From: DAIDKA01 sp036521075 | Lineage (GTDB): Bacteria > Pseudomonadota > Gammaproteobacteria > Steroidobacterales > Steroidobacteraceae | Direction of reading: 5' to 3' | Length of the DNA: 64,000 bases | Assembly: GCA_036521075.1 (NCBI GenBank) | Contig: DATDIL010000187.1 | Span: 1-64,000, forward strand | Shown here: positions 26,334 through 35,882 of the stretch, piece after piece | How positions within the stretch are numbered: position 1 is the first letter of the stretch | How the letters are laid out: each line of letters starts with the position of its first letter | Notes under the pieces: generated by a model | What the model saw: the letters and a program-made list of their open reading frames with translations, nothing else | Database searches by the model: none | What the model was told of the DNA's origin: nothing | Program-made: the position numbers and the translations under genes

Positions 26334-26382
26334 GCGCGTATCTCCCGTCTGACGTGTGCAGCCACCTATTGCGGCGGCGCTT

Positions 26383-26391
26383 TGGTATTGT
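26383..26391 (+). promoter_or_regulatory. Candidate extended -10 giving a leaderless SDR transcript
   Basis: TGG-TATTGT is an extended -10 match ending six bases before ATG 26398. No Shine-Dalgarno precedes the ATG. Transcription would start at or next to the initiation codon. Confidence 0.35.
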
Positions 26392-26397
26392 AGCGCC

Positions 26398-27234
26398 ATG
26401 GCCTCCGAATCGACTGCGCCCGCACTACCGCCGCAGCGGGTGCTCGCTGGCCAGAAAGCACTCGTCACGGGTGCGAACTCCGGTATCGGGCGCGGCGTGG
26501 CGCTTGCGCTGGGCCTTGCCGGAGCGGACGTCGTCGTCAATTATGTGAGCGGTGACGACGCCGCCACTGCCGTTGTCGATGAAATTCGTAACAATGGCGC
26601 GCAGGCCTTCGCCCATCAGGCGGACGTATCCAATGAATCCCAGGTCGTCGCCATGTTCAAGAGCATGTGCGAGCGGTTCGGAACCATCGACATCCTGGTG
26701 GCCAATGCGGGCCTGCAGCGCGATTCGGCCATCCAGGACATGACGCTCGAGCACTGGAACACCGTGCTGAATGTCAATCTCACGGGACAATTTCTCTGCG
26801 CCCGCGAGGCCGTGCGTGAATTCCTGCGTCGCGGTGTGGTCAAGGAAGTGTCGTGTGCGGCCGGCAAGATCATCTGCATGAGCTCCGTGCACCAGGAAAT
26901 ACCCTGGGGCGGTCATGCGAACTATGCAACCTCGAAGGGCGGCATCAAGCTGCTGATGGAAAGTCTCGCGCAAGAGCTCGCGCCGCACCGCATCCGCGTC
27001 AACGGCATCGCGCCGGGCGCAATCCGCACGCCGATCAATACCTCAGCCTGGAACACCAAGGAAGCGTACGCGCAGCTCATGACGCTCATTCCCTATGGGC
27101 GCATCGGCGAACCGGAAGACATCGCGCGCGCCGCGGTATGGCTGGCATCGGATCATTCCGACTATGTCGTGGGCTCGACGCTCTTCATCGACGGTGGCAT
27201 GACGCTCTATCCGGGATTCGCGACCGGCGGATGA
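26398..27234 (+). CDS. Short-chain dehydrogenase, glucose 1-dehydrogenase-like
   Basis: The 278-residue product is a classical SDR. It shows the NAD(P)-binding TGANSGIGRG near residue 26, NAG in LVANAGLQ, the catalytic Ser in CMSSVHQ, and YATSKGG as YxxxK. The C-terminal GRIGEPEDIARAAVWLASD and FIDGGMTL are typical of glucose 1-dehydrogenases and ketoacyl reductases. ATG 26398 is used; an in-frame GTG lies at 26356. Together with the GMC oxidoreductase 12 bases downstream and the divergent lactonase, oxidation of glucose or a related sugar is a reasonable inference. The substrate cannot be read from sequence. Confidence 0.85.
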   Translation: MASESTAPALPPQRVLAGQKALVTGANSGIGRGVALALGLAGADVVVNYVSGDDAATAVVDEIRNNGAQAFAHQADVSNESQVVAMFKSMCERFGTIDILVANAGLQRDSAIQDMTLEHWNTVLNVNLTGQFLCAREAVREFLRRGVVKEVSCAAGKIICMSSVHQEIPWGGHANYATSKGGIKLLMESLAQELAPHRIRVNGIAPGAIRTPINTSAWNTKEAYAQLMTLIPYGRIGEPEDIARAAVWLASDHSDYVVGSTLFIDGGMTLYPGFATGG

Positions 27235-27246
27235 TCGCCTCAGCTC

Positions 27247-28812
27247 ATGGCGGATAGTCATTTCGACGTCATCATCATCGGCAGCGGTCCGGGGGGCGCT
27301 TCTGTTGCCCATCGCCTCGCGCCGACGGGAGCGAAAATCCTGCTGCTGGAACGCGGCGACTATCTGCCGCGCTCGCGTGCGAACTGGGATTCGCAGACCG
27401 TATTCGTCGATGGCGCTTATCAGGCCAAGGAAACCTGGTACGGGCGGGATGGCCGCACCTTCCACCCCGGCCTGCACTACTACGTCGGGGGCAACTCGAA
27501 GGTCTATGGGGCCGCGCTGCTGCGGCTGCGGGAGCGGGACTTCGAGGAACTGGAACACGCCGAGGGCATCTCGCCGGCGTGGCCGCTCAAATACGCGGCG
27601 TTCGAACCTTATTACGCGCAGGCCGAGGCGCTGTTCCACGTTCACGGCCAGCGCGGCGAGGATCCGACCGAGCCGGCGAGCAGCGGACCTTTTCCGTATG
27701 CGCCGGTGTCGCACGAACCGCGCATCCAGGCCCTCAGTGAGAGCATGCGCGCGCAGGGGCTGCGGCCTTTCCACCTGCCGCTGGGAATACTTCTCGATGA
27801 AAAGGACGGCAAGGCCACGCCGACCAGCATCTGCATTCGCTGCGATGCGTTCGATGGGTTTCCGTGCCTGCTGAACGGCAAGGCCGATGCGCAGGTGATG
27901 TGCGTGGATCCGACGCTCAAGGCCCATCCGAACCTCACGCTGCTGACGAACGCATACGTGCACACGCTCGAAACGGACGCAACGGGGCGCAAGGTCACGC
28001 AGGTGTGCGTCACGCGCCAGGGCGCAACGCAACGGTATTCGGCCGATATCGTCGTGGTGGCCTGCGGCGCGCTCTCCTCCGCCCTGCTGCTGCTGCGCTC
28101 CGCCAGCCCTCAGCATCCGCGCGGCCTTGCCAATGGCTCGGATCAGGTCGGCCGCAATTACATGCGGCATAATCAGTCGATCCTGATGGCCCTAATGCGT
28201 GAGCCGAATGATACGGTGTTCCAGAAGACGCTTGCGCTCAGCGATTTTTATTTAGGGGCGCCGGATTGGAAATTTCCGCTCGGGCTCATTCAGATGTGTG
28301 CCAGCGCGCACGGTGCGCAGATCCGCGGTGAAGAGCTCCCTGCCTGGCTTGAATGGTTTCCCAGAAAACCCTTCGAGGTCATGGCGCATCACGCCCTGAA
28401 CTTCTGGCTGTCCAGCGAGGATCTGCCGCGCCCCGGGAACCGCATCTATTATGATGGCGAGCGGGTGATCCTGGATATCACCGAGGGCAACATGGAGGCG
28501 CATCATCGCTTGCGCGCCCGGCTTGAGCAGATCATCACCGCGGCCGAGGGCCATCCGGTGCTGCTGGAAAGGAGTCTGTATCTGGGCAAGGATATTCCGA
28601 TCGGCGGCACCGCCCATCAGGCCGGAACCGCTCGCTTCGGGGCCGATCCGGCCACCTCGGTGCTGGATGTGACCTGCAAGGCGCACGAGCTGGACAATCT
28701 GTATGTCACGGATGCCAGTTTTTTTCCGTCCATTGGCGCCGTGAATCCGACGCTCACGATCATCGCCAATGCGCTGCGCGTGGCCGACATCATTGCGGCA
28801 AGAAATTCATGA
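27247..28812 (+). CDS. GMC-family FAD-dependent oxidoreductase
   Basis: The 521-residue product begins with a Rossmann FAD motif, IIGSGPGGASVAHRL (10-24), followed by LLLERGD. YYVGGNSKVYGAALLR is the family's second GMC segment. The C-terminal region has the active-site pair: His in IGGTAHQAGTARFG and Asn in VNPTLTIIANALR. There is no signal peptide or Tat motif, so it is cytoplasmic or exported with a partner. GMC enzymes oxidise alcohols and sugars (glucose, gluconate, choline). An Ile/Cys-rich stretch (TSICIRCDAFDGFPC) with three cysteines is unusual and could bind a metal. It overlaps the glucoamylase-like gene by ATGA. Confidence 0.88.
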   Translation: MADSHFDVIIIGSGPGGASVAHRLAPTGAKILLLERGDYLPRSRANWDSQTVFVDGAYQAKETWYGRDGRTFHPGLHYYVGGNSKVYGAALLRLRERDFEELEHAEGISPAWPLKYAAFEPYYAQAEALFHVHGQRGEDPTEPASSGPFPYAPVSHEPRIQALSESMRAQGLRPFHLPLGILLDEKDGKATPTSICIRCDAFDGFPCLLNGKADAQVMCVDPTLKAHPNLTLLTNAYVHTLETDATGRKVTQVCVTRQGATQRYSADIVVVACGALSSALLLLRSASPQHPRGLANGSDQVGRNYMRHNQSILMALMREPNDTVFQKTLALSDFYLGAPDWKFPLGLIQMCASAHGAQIRGEELPAWLEWFPRKPFEVMAHHALNFWLSSEDLPRPGNRIYYDGERVILDITEGNMEAHHRLRARLEQIITAAEGHPVLLERSLYLGKDIPIGGTAHQAGTARFGADPATSVLDVTCKAHELDNLYVTDASFFPSIGAVNPTLTIIANALRVADIIAARNS

Positions 28813-31175
28813 ACACTGAGGCATTCGGCGCGCCCGGCATCGCGCCCACCTGGTGTTCCAGCGACAAGGATTTCGTCACCACGGCACTGGGCGCCGGACG
28901 GCTGTGGGCAACGGTCGGGCACGGCATCATCAACGAGGTGTATTGGCCTTCCACCGGACGACCGCAGATCCGCGACCTGGGCTTCTACCTGGTCGGGGAT
29001 CGCGGGTGGATCGACCTGAAGCGCGTCAACAACTATCGGCTCGCCACGCCGGCCGCGTACCTGCCGGCGCTGACGATCACGCATGAAGGCGATGGCTATC
29101 AGCTGGCGCTGGAAATCCTGCCCGATCCGACCCGCGATGCGCTGCTGGTGCGGTTCAAGCTGCGCGGCGAGTATCAGCTGGTCGTGCTGCTGGCCCCGCA
29201 TCTGGGCAGCACGGGGCACGACAATACGGCCTGGATCGAGGATGGCATGGCGTACGCGACCGGCGGAAGCGATGCGCTGTGTCTGGCCGCGGACCCACCG
29301 CTGGGCCAGTTGAGTTGTGGTTTTGTCGGCGCCTCGGACGGCTGGCAGGATCTTGATTCGCACGGCAAGCTGACCTATGGGTTTGCCCGCGCGGCCGGGG
29401 GCACGGTCGCGCTCACCGGTGCGGCCCTGGGTGCACAGGGCGTGCTGGCGCTCGCATTCTCGGATGATGCGCGCGGCGCGCGCACCCTGGCGCGCAGCGC
29501 CCTCGCCGATGGCTTCGATGTGCTGCGGGCGGAATTCCTGCAGGGCTGGGCAGCCTGGGGCGCGCAGCTGCGCCTGCCAAGGCCCAACGACATTCTGGGG
29601 GAAGCCGCGTTGCTTTCGGCGACGGTGCTGAAGATACACGAGGATCGCACCTTCCCCGGCGCAGTGGTCGCAAGCCTGAGTGTTCCTTGGGGAAGCAGTA
29701 CGGACTCACTCGGCGGCTACCACCTCGTATGGCCACGGGATGCCACGCTTACCGCCTTCGCACTGCTCGCTGCCAATCAGCGCATCGATGCGCGGCACAT
29801 CCTCGGACACCTCATGGCGAGCCAGGAGCCCGACGGTCACTGGCCGCAGAATTACTTCCCCAGCGGAACCGCGTACTGGAACGGTTTGCAACTGGATGAG
29901 ACCGCATTCCCCGTGCTGCTGGCAGCGAAGCTGCGCGAGCTCGCAGATGGCGAGCTGCCCGGCGTCGGCGCCATGGTGCGCGCCGCCGTCGGATATATCG
30001 TCCGCACCGGTCCTGCCAGCGAACAGGACCGCTGGGAGGAAAATCCAGGTGTCAGCCCATTCACGCTTGCGGTGGCAATCAGTGCCCTCGTAGCCGCCGC
30101 GCCGTGGCTCGCGGAGGATGAGTGCGCGTATGCCTTGGAGTTGGCAGACGGTTGGAACGAGCGACTGGAATCCTGGTGCTACGTAAAGGATAGCGAGCTG
30201 GCGAAGCAACTGGGCGTTGCGGGCTACTATGTCCGGATCGCCGCCGTGCACGAGGCGGGCGACTGGACGGAACGCGTGCATCTGTGCAATCGCGATGGCG
30301 AAGTAATCCGCGCGAGCGCATTGGTCAGCCTGGATTTCTCCTACCTGGTGCGCCTGGGACTGCGCAGTTCGAATGATCCGCGCATCACGGATACGATCAA
30401 AGTCATCGACCATGTCTTGCAGGTCGAGACTCCTTCCGGGCCGCTCTATCATCGTTACAACGAGGACGGCTACGGGGAACATGCCGACGGCAGCCCCTTC
30501 GATGGCCGCGGCATTGGGCGCGCCTGGCCGCTGCTGGTCGGCGAGCGTGGGCACCTGGCCCTGCAGGCCGGCGAGGATTCGACTCCGTACCTGCGCACGA
30601 TCTGGAACTGTACGAGCGCCGGGGGACTGCTCCCGGAGCAGGTTTGGGACAGCCCCGCAATCGAGGATCGCGGGTTATCCCCGGGGCGCCCCTCGGGCAG
30701 CGCGATGCCGCTGTTGTGGGCGCACGCGGAATTTCTCAAATTAGTCATCGCTCAGGAAAGCCGGCGTCCGGTGGAAATGCTCGAAGCAGTCGAGCGGCAT
30801 TTCGCGGCGGGGACTGCATCCGTTGCGCCCGCGTGGCATTGGCGATCAGAGGTGCCGGTGTGGCACCTGCAAAAGGCGCATGCACTGATCATTGAAGATC
30901 GACGCCCGTTCACCCTGCATTGCGGCTTTGACGGCTGGCAGCAGGTGACCGACATAGATGCCCGGCGGCAGCCTTTTGGCATGTGGGCGGTGGCGCTTTC
31001 CGTGGCTGAACTTGAACCGTATCGGCGAGTGGATTTCACGCGTCGCTACGATACCGGCTGGGAGGGTAAGGATCACCAGGTAAGCCTGGGGCATCAAGCG
31101 GTTACGCAGGCGCTCGGCAAAACGCAAGGTGCGAAGTCAGCCACTGGAATCGTCGCCGGGGATAGAACTTCCTGA
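28809..31175 (+). CDS. GH15 glucoamylase/glucodextranase-like glucan glucosidase
   Basis: The 788-residue product has the bacterial GH15 layout: an N-terminal beta-sandwich (about 1-265, with HGIINEVYWPST) and a catalytic alpha/alpha barrel. GGYHLVWPRDATLTAF is the substrate-pocket motif. The general acid is probably the Glu in RWEENPGVSPFTLA and the base the Glu in GGLLPEQVWD. No signal peptide is present, so it may act in the cytoplasm or leave with help. It would release beta-D-glucose from alpha-glucan or dextran ends. Coupling to the GMC gene through ATGA suggests that released glucose is oxidised directly. Confidence 0.9.
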   Translation: MNTEAFGAPGIAPTWCSSDKDFVTTALGAGRLWATVGHGIINEVYWPSTGRPQIRDLGFYLVGDRGWIDLKRVNNYRLATPAAYLPALTITHEGDGYQLALEILPDPTRDALLVRFKLRGEYQLVVLLAPHLGSTGHDNTAWIEDGMAYATGGSDALCLAADPPLGQLSCGFVGASDGWQDLDSHGKLTYGFARAAGGTVALTGAALGAQGVLALAFSDDARGARTLARSALADGFDVLRAEFLQGWAAWGAQLRLPRPNDILGEAALLSATVLKIHEDRTFPGAVVASLSVPWGSSTDSLGGYHLVWPRDATLTAFALLAANQRIDARHILGHLMASQEPDGHWPQNYFPSGTAYWNGLQLDETAFPVLLAAKLRELADGELPGVGAMVRAAVGYIVRTGPASEQDRWEENPGVSPFTLAVAISALVAAAPWLAEDECAYALELADGWNERLESWCYVKDSELAKQLGVAGYYVRIAAVHEAGDWTERVHLCNRDGEVIRASALVSLDFSYLVRLGLRSSNDPRITDTIKVIDHVLQVETPSGPLYHRYNEDGYGEHADGSPFDGRGIGRAWPLLVGERGHLALQAGEDSTPYLRTIWNCTSAGGLLPEQVWDSPAIEDRGLSPGRPSGSAMPLLWAHAEFLKLVIAQESRRPVEMLEAVERHFAAGTASVAPAWHWRSEVPVWHLQKAHALIIEDRRPFTLHCGFDGWQQVTDIDARRQPFGMWAVALSVAELEPYRRVDFTRRYDTGWEGKDHQVSLGHQAVTQALGKTQGAKSATGIVAGDRTS

Positions 31176-31197
31176 CCGCTTCGGGGCACCCACGGGG

Positions 31198-32586
31198 GTG
31201 GCTAATCTGCTCCTGACTCACGGGTATTTCCTTTTCGAAGATGAAAAGGAGCTGCAGATCATGCGTCCGTACCCCACCCTGGGCCTGCTGTACCTCTCGG
31301 CCTACCTGCGACGGGCGGGATTTGCGGTCGACATCTTCGATTCGACCTTCGCCGAACGCGGCACGCTCTTCGCCCGCCTGGCCGCCGAACGCGGCGTGCT
31401 GGGCATCTACACCAATCTCATGACCCGCCGGCCGGTACTGGACATTATCGCGGTCGCCAAGCGCCACGGCTGGACCGTCGTTCTGGGCGGCCCGGAGTCC
31501 GCCAATTACCCCCGTGAGTACCTCGCGCACGGAGCGGACGTGGTGGTGACCGGTGAAGGCGAAACGACTCTGGAGGAACTGTTGCCGGCGCTCGCGGCGC
31601 GTGGTCCGAACCGCCTGCACGGCGTGGCGGGCTGCGTGTTCGTGGACGAGCACGGCGCGCTGCTCACGAATGCCGAGCGCACCAAGATCGCGGACCTGGA
31701 CTCCCTGCCATGGCCGGACCGCGAGCGCATCGATCAGGCACGGTATGTCGATGTCTGGCGCGAAAAGCATGGCATGGGCAGTGTCAACATGATCACGGCG
31801 CGCGGTTGCCCGTATCGTTGCAACTGGTGCTCGCATGCGGTGTATGGCTATACGCATCGGCGTCGCAGCGTGCTGGATTGCGCCGCGGAACTTGAGCACA
31901 TCATGCAGCGGTGGCACCCGGACCAGGTGTGGTATGCGGATGATGTCTTCACGATCAGTCATCATTGGCTGTTCGGTTATGCAAAGGAACTGAAGCGGCG
32001 CGGCCTGCGCGTGCCCTTCGAGACCATCTCGCGTGCCGATCGCATGATGAAGGATGAGGTGCTCGAAACGCTGGCGGACATGGGCTGCTATCGGATCTGG
32101 ATCGGCTCGGAGAGCGGCAGCCAGCGGATCTTGGATGCCATGGAGCGCGGCGTCACCGTCGAGGAGGTGAGCTGGGCCGCAAAGGCGGCGAAACGCCATG
32201 GGATTCAGGTGGGCATGTTCCTCATGTGGGGCTACAGCGGCGAACAGATCGAGGACATCGCGGCGACGGTTGAACTGGTCAAGCAGTGCCAGCCGGATGT
32301 CTATCTGACGACGGTGGCCTATCCGATCAAGAACACCGCCTACTTCAAGCAATCGGAGCAGTCGGTCGTGCTGCCAAAGGAATGGGCGGCGGCAACGGAC
32401 CGTGATTTTCGGATCCGGGGTCGCCATTCCCGCGGCTACTACAAACAGGCGGACGCGTGGCTGCGTAATGAAGTGGAGGCCGCGCGCATGGCGGCACAGG
32501 ATCCGACGGCGGCCGCCCTGAAACGCGCTGCCGCACTTCATGCACGTGAGTCCATGCTGGGGCTCGCCGCCGAAACGGAGGCCTGA
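31198..32586 (+). CDS. Cobalamin-binding-type radical SAM enzyme (first of three)
   Basis: GTG 31198 gives 462 residues starting VANLLLTHGYFLF; an alternative GTG at 31129 would overlap the GH15 gene by 47 bases with a non-conserved extension. The N-terminal domain is the B12-binding fold (PYPTLGLLYLSAYLRRAGF, VVLGGPESANYP, VVVTGEGETTLEEL), lacking a clear DxHxxG base-off motif. The radical SAM CxxxCxxC is CPYRCNWC at about residues 204-211, followed by WYADDVFTI and IGSESGSQRILDAM. The family includes methylases and the BchE cyclase. It precedes a methyltransferase and an acyltransferase in the rightward arm of the cluster. Confidence 0.88.
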   Translation: MANLLLTHGYFLFEDEKELQIMRPYPTLGLLYLSAYLRRAGFAVDIFDSTFAERGTLFARLAAERGVLGIYTNLMTRRPVLDIIAVAKRHGWTVVLGGPESANYPREYLAHGADVVVTGEGETTLEELLPALAARGPNRLHGVAGCVFVDEHGALLTNAERTKIADLDSLPWPDRERIDQARYVDVWREKHGMGSVNMITARGCPYRCNWCSHAVYGYTHRRRSVLDCAAELEHIMQRWHPDQVWYADDVFTISHHWLFGYAKELKRRGLRVPFETISRADRMMKDEVLETLADMGCYRIWIGSESGSQRILDAMERGVTVEEVSWAAKAAKRHGIQVGMFLMWGYSGEQIEDIAATVELVKQCQPDVYLTTVAYPIKNTAYFKQSEQSVVLPKEWAAATDRDFRIRGRHSRGYYKQADAWLRNEVEAARMAAQDPTAAALKRAAALHARESMLGLAAETEA

Positions 32587-32587
32587 C

Positions 32588-33364
32588 CTGGGCGCGCGCG
32601 AATACGCATTCGACGCCCGCGCGCAAGGCTACGACGGGCAATTCACGCGCACGCGCATCGGCACGGCGATGCGCACTGCCGTTTGGGCGCGCTGTGCGGT
32701 GCACTTCCGGCCGGGCTTTCGGATTCTGGAGATGAACTGCGGCACCGGTGAGGACGCGCGCTGGCTCGCAAGCCAGGGGATGCAGGTCCTGGCAACCGAC
32801 ATATCCGCCGGCATGATCGAGATTGCGCAACGCAAGCTCTCGGGCCTTCCCGAAAATCACGCCGTGCAATTCCAGAAGCTGGCCTGGGAGCAGCTCGAGC
32901 GCCTTCAGGGAGCGCGCTTCGACGGCATGCTCTCAAATTTCGGCGGCTTGAATTGCGTGGCCGATTTGCGGGGCGCGGCCAGTAGCCTTGCCACGGCGCT
33001 GAGGCCCGGCGCAATGGCGATTCTGTGCATCATGGGGCCGCGTGTTCCGTGGGAGTGGCTGTGGTTCCTGGCGCGCGCTCGCCCCGGCAGCGCGTTTCGC
33101 CGCCTGCGGCGCAACCGTGAATGGGCGGGCATCAGCGTTTACTATCCCACCATCGCTGCGACCTTGCAGGCCTTCGCGCCGAATTTCAGGCTGCTGCGGG
33201 TGGGCGCCATCGGCGCGCTGCTTCCGCCGCCCTACACTGAAGGCTGCCTCGGCCGCTATCCGCGCCTGCTCGCCGCATTGGAGCGTCTGGAGCGCCGCTG
33301 GGAAAGCCGCTGGCCGCTGCCACAACTGGCCGATCACTACCTGCTTGAGCTGGAGCGCATTTGA
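32588..33364 (+). CDS. SAM-dependent methyltransferase (class I), possible CTG start
   Basis: The recognisable protein begins AREYAFDARAQGYDGQFTRTRIG. Motif I is LEMNCGTGEDARWLA, followed by VLATDISAGMIEIAQ and GMLSNFGGLNCV. The only start downstream of the radical SAM stop that has a Shine-Dalgarno is CTG 32588, with GGAGG ending six bases earlier (258 residues). ATG 32540 and GTG 32546 lie inside the radical SAM gene and have no such site. The C-terminal half contains a hydrophobic WLWFLARARPG segment. It probably methylates a small molecule or lipid intermediate made by this cluster. Confidence 0.8.
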   Translation: MGAREYAFDARAQGYDGQFTRTRIGTAMRTAVWARCAVHFRPGFRILEMNCGTGEDARWLASQGMQVLATDISAGMIEIAQRKLSGLPENHAVQFQKLAWEQLERLQGARFDGMLSNFGGLNCVADLRGAASSLATALRPGAMAILCIMGPRVPWEWLWFLARARPGSAFRRLRRNREWAGISVYYPTIAATLQAFAPNFRLLRVGAIGALLPPPYTEGCLGRYPRLLAALERLERRWESRWPLPQLADHYLLELERI

Positions 33365-33413
33365 CGCGCCCCGGCCAGGCAATGCGGGCCTGCAACGCAC
33401 CATTGGAAGACCC

Positions 33414-34601
33414 ATGAGTCCGACCAGCTTTGCTCCCGCCATCGTGGCAACGCTGCTCGCCGCCTTCATTTCCTTTCTGTTATCCAGGAAATACACGCCC
33501 ATTGCCGGCGCCGATCGATTCCTGTCCCTGGATGGGTTGCGGGGCTACCTGGCGCTGTTTGTATTCTTGCAGCACTCGGCCGTCTGGTACTACTACCTGA
33601 GAACCGGGCGATGGCAGCCGCTTCCTTCGCAGTTGTACACACATTTCGGACCAGTCGCCGTCTCACTATTTTTCATGATCACCGGCTTTCTGTTCTATTC
33701 AAAATTGCTCAATGCGCGACATCGGTCATTCGACTGGGCGCGACTGTATGTCGCAAGAGTCCTGCGCCTCGCGCCGCTATACCTTTTTGCGATCGCGCTG
33801 ATGTTGATGATTGTCATCATCATGTCTGCCGGAGCCCGGCATAACTCCCTCGGGAAAACAGCCTGGGATGTATTCCGATGGACCACCTTCACGATTCTCG
33901 GCAGTCCGGACATAAACGGCCTGAAGATTGCCGACGTCGCAGTGGCCGAAGTGGTCTGGACCCTTCCCTATGAATGGCTTTTCTACCTCGCGCTGCCTCT
34001 GTTCGCGCTGACCGTCGGCATTCGCCCTTCGTGGCCTTACCTGCTCCTCGGATTGCTGGCCGTCGCCGGTGCCCTCATCCGCCATCTCGACCCAATCATG
34101 CTGCTCATGTTTGCGGGCGGCATCATCGCAGCGCAACTGGTCAGATACGAGAGATTCTCAGAATTCGCCGCATCCCGGACCGCGACAATCGTGGCCATAG
34201 TGAGTGTCGGTACGGCCCTCGCCTTCTTTCCCTATGCGTACAAATTCGCACCGTTCGTATTGCTGGCCGTGTTCTTCTGCATCGTCGCCGCCGGCAACGA
34301 CCTCTTCGGGCTATTGACCCGGCCGGCGGCGCGAAAGCTCGGGGAGATGGCCTACAGCATCTACATGCTGCATGGGCTGGTTTTGTATACCACGTTTATT
34401 TTCATCGTCGGAACGGCCCGGTCGAGGACTCTGTCACCGCTGCAACACTGGGCCATCGTTATCGGAATCATTCCGGCTCTGCTGCTGATCTGCCATACGA
34501 CCTTCAGATTCATCGAACATCCGCCAATGCAAAAGACTCGGGACGTGGAAAACTGGCTCAAATCCCGGCTTCCACCCCGGTTGGGAGGCGTGGTTTCGTA
34601 G
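33414..34601 (+). CDS. Membrane acyltransferase 3 family protein (OafA/YrhL-like)
   Basis: ATG 33414 (GGAAGA just upstream) gives 395 residues. It has the acyltransferase-3 pattern: DRFLSLDGLRGYLALFVFLQHS near the start, about ten TM helices, and a catalytic-type His in QHS. A late LGEMAYSIYMLHGLVLY segment is typical of the family. The N-terminal TM at about 8-24 precedes the core. These inner-membrane enzymes O-acylate polysaccharides, lipids or antibiotics from acyl-CoA. It closes the rightward arm and meets the glycosyltransferase gene tail-to-tail over 21 bases. A second member of the family lies in the other arm. Confidence 0.87.
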   Translation: MSPTSFAPAIVATLLAAFISFLLSRKYTPIAGADRFLSLDGLRGYLALFVFLQHSAVWYYYLRTGRWQPLPSQLYTHFGPVAVSLFFMITGFLFYSKLLNARHRSFDWARLYVARVLRLAPLYLFAIALMLMIVIIMSAGARHNSLGKTAWDVFRWTTFTILGSPDINGLKIADVAVAEVVWTLPYEWLFYLALPLFALTVGIRPSWPYLLLGLLAVAGALIRHLDPIMLLMFAGGIIAAQLVRYERFSEFAASRTATIVAIVSVGTALAFFPYAYKFAPFVLLAVFFCIVAAGNDLFGLLTRPAARKLGEMAYSIYMLHGLVLYTTFIFIVGTARSRTLSPLQHWAIVIGIIPALLLICHTTFRFIEHPPMQKTRDVENWLKSRLPPRLGGVVS

Positions 34602-34622
34602 GCAGCGGGATTCGGTTCGCCG

Positions 34623-35882
34623 TCAGAACAATCCGCGGCGTCGGCAGTTGTCCCAGTGGGAGACGAGTTTGTCGACGCGATGAAAGCAGGAATGTTCACC
34701 ATAGGCGCGACGCAGCGCTGCCAGTGCAATCGAGTTGCGCTCCTGCGGATGATCCAGGTAGTGGTCAAACAGTCGCGAGTATTCCTCGGGTGTTGCAGCC
34801 TGGACTAGTTCTTCACGCGTGAAATACCGGTGCGTGATCGGCGTTGGCATCGTCAGCTGGAACGTCCCGCACGCGGCGGCCGCATACACCCGATGCGTGA
34901 CCTCGGCTCCATAGGTGTGGACGAACCCCACCAGCGGACTCAGTGCAATGCGCGTTCTGGCGTACTGGAGCGGCATCGCGGCGGGGTCAATCGAGTGCAG
35001 GCCAAATCCCCAATGCGGGCCCGCCCACAGGCCCCGATGGTGCCGCAGAATCGGGCGCAGGTACTGGTATGCGACTTCGACGCGCTCGTCGGTCATCGAA
35101 GTCGCCATGAAATAGTCGTAGCGGCGTTCGGCCTGCAGCGGATAGTCGCTGAAGGGATTGAAGCCCTGTGGAACCGTTACGTGGTCAATTGCCGGACCGC
35201 GGCGGTCGTGCGCGAAGCGCTCGTGGAATTCGGGCTCGAAGATCGAGAAATACGCATCCACCGTGAGGCCCTTGCTGCGCAGACGCCGCCGCTCCTCATC
35301 CTGTGCGGGTGTCGATCTGTCGAGCGGCACATGCGCGCGTGGCGCATCGGCATGCCAGACGGGAACAAAGAGGCGCAGGCATCCATGCGCACGCTTGTAT
35401 CGTTGCAGGAACTCGAGATCGAGTAGTTGCAGGACCTTGGGCATCTCGACTGCGATCAGCACATTCGGGTGGAAGGACTCGATTGCGACGGTGACTTCGG
35501 CGCTTTGAGCGGTGGGAGGCAGCACCCGGCAATCGATCCCGGCGTGGCGCATGCAGCTCGCAAGATCGCCGATCCATATTTCGGCCGTGATGCTCGCGGG
35601 TCGCAGAATCAACACCCGGTAACCCGCGGCGCGATGTTTGTCCTTGTTCAGCGCGATCAGCGCAGCCCGCAGTGTCTGTCCGGTCTCGACGATCACCGGA
35701 TCAGTCTCCTCGATCCGTTCGCGCTGCTTGCTGCCACGCAAATACGCCGCGCGCAGGACCCGCTTGCGCCATTTGCGCGCCGCGACCGTCGGCCCACGGG
35801 TCCACAATCGAACCGGGAACCGAACGGCGGCCCGCACAAGGCGGCGCACCTGGCGATCGGCAGGTCGCACGTCGGTGGTCAT
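34623..35882 (-). CDS. CgeB-like glycosyltransferase
   Basis: The 419-residue product has a basic N-terminus (about 1-55, Arg-rich), then a Rossmann-like half (YRVLILRPASI, VLIAVEMPKVLQLL) and a C-terminal CgeB/Glyco_trans_1_2-type half (ARTRIALSPLVGFVHTYGAEVTHR, RVYAAAACGTFQLT, YFTREELVQAATPEEY). The last part matches GT-B enzymes such as spore protein CgeB. Sugar donor and acceptor are unknown. It is the last gene of the leftward arm, with its ATG directly abutting the stop of the acyltransferase upstream, so the two are translated together and may modify the same glycan. Confidence 0.75.
   Translation of the reverse strand: MTTDVRPADRQVRRLVRAAVRFPVRLWTRGPTVAARKWRKRVLRAAYLRGSKQRERIEETDPVIVETGQTLRAALIALNKDKHRAAGYRVLILRPASITAEIWIGDLASCMRHAGIDCRVLPPTAQSAEVTVAIESFHPNVLIAVEMPKVLQLLDLEFLQRYKRAHGCLRLFVPVWHADAPRAHVPLDRSTPAQDEERRRLRSKGLTVDAYFSIFEPEFHERFAHDRRGPAIDHVTVPQGFNPFSDYPLQAERRYDYFMATSMTDERVEVAYQYLRPILRHHRGLWAGPHWGFGLHSIDPAAMPLQYARTRIALSPLVGFVHTYGAEVTHRVYAAAACGTFQLTMPTPITHRYFTREELVQAATPEEYSRLFDHYLDHPQERNSIALAALRRAYGEHSCFHRVDKLVSHWDNCRRRGLF

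Noticed and set aside
31102..32541. 479-codon leftward frame over the first radical SAM gene
   Set aside because: Antisense to a gene with clear CxxxCxxC and B12-type domain; no domain of its own.
34602..34622. Terminator between the two converging arms
   Set aside because: Only 21 bases separate the stops and no stem with a T-run is visible.
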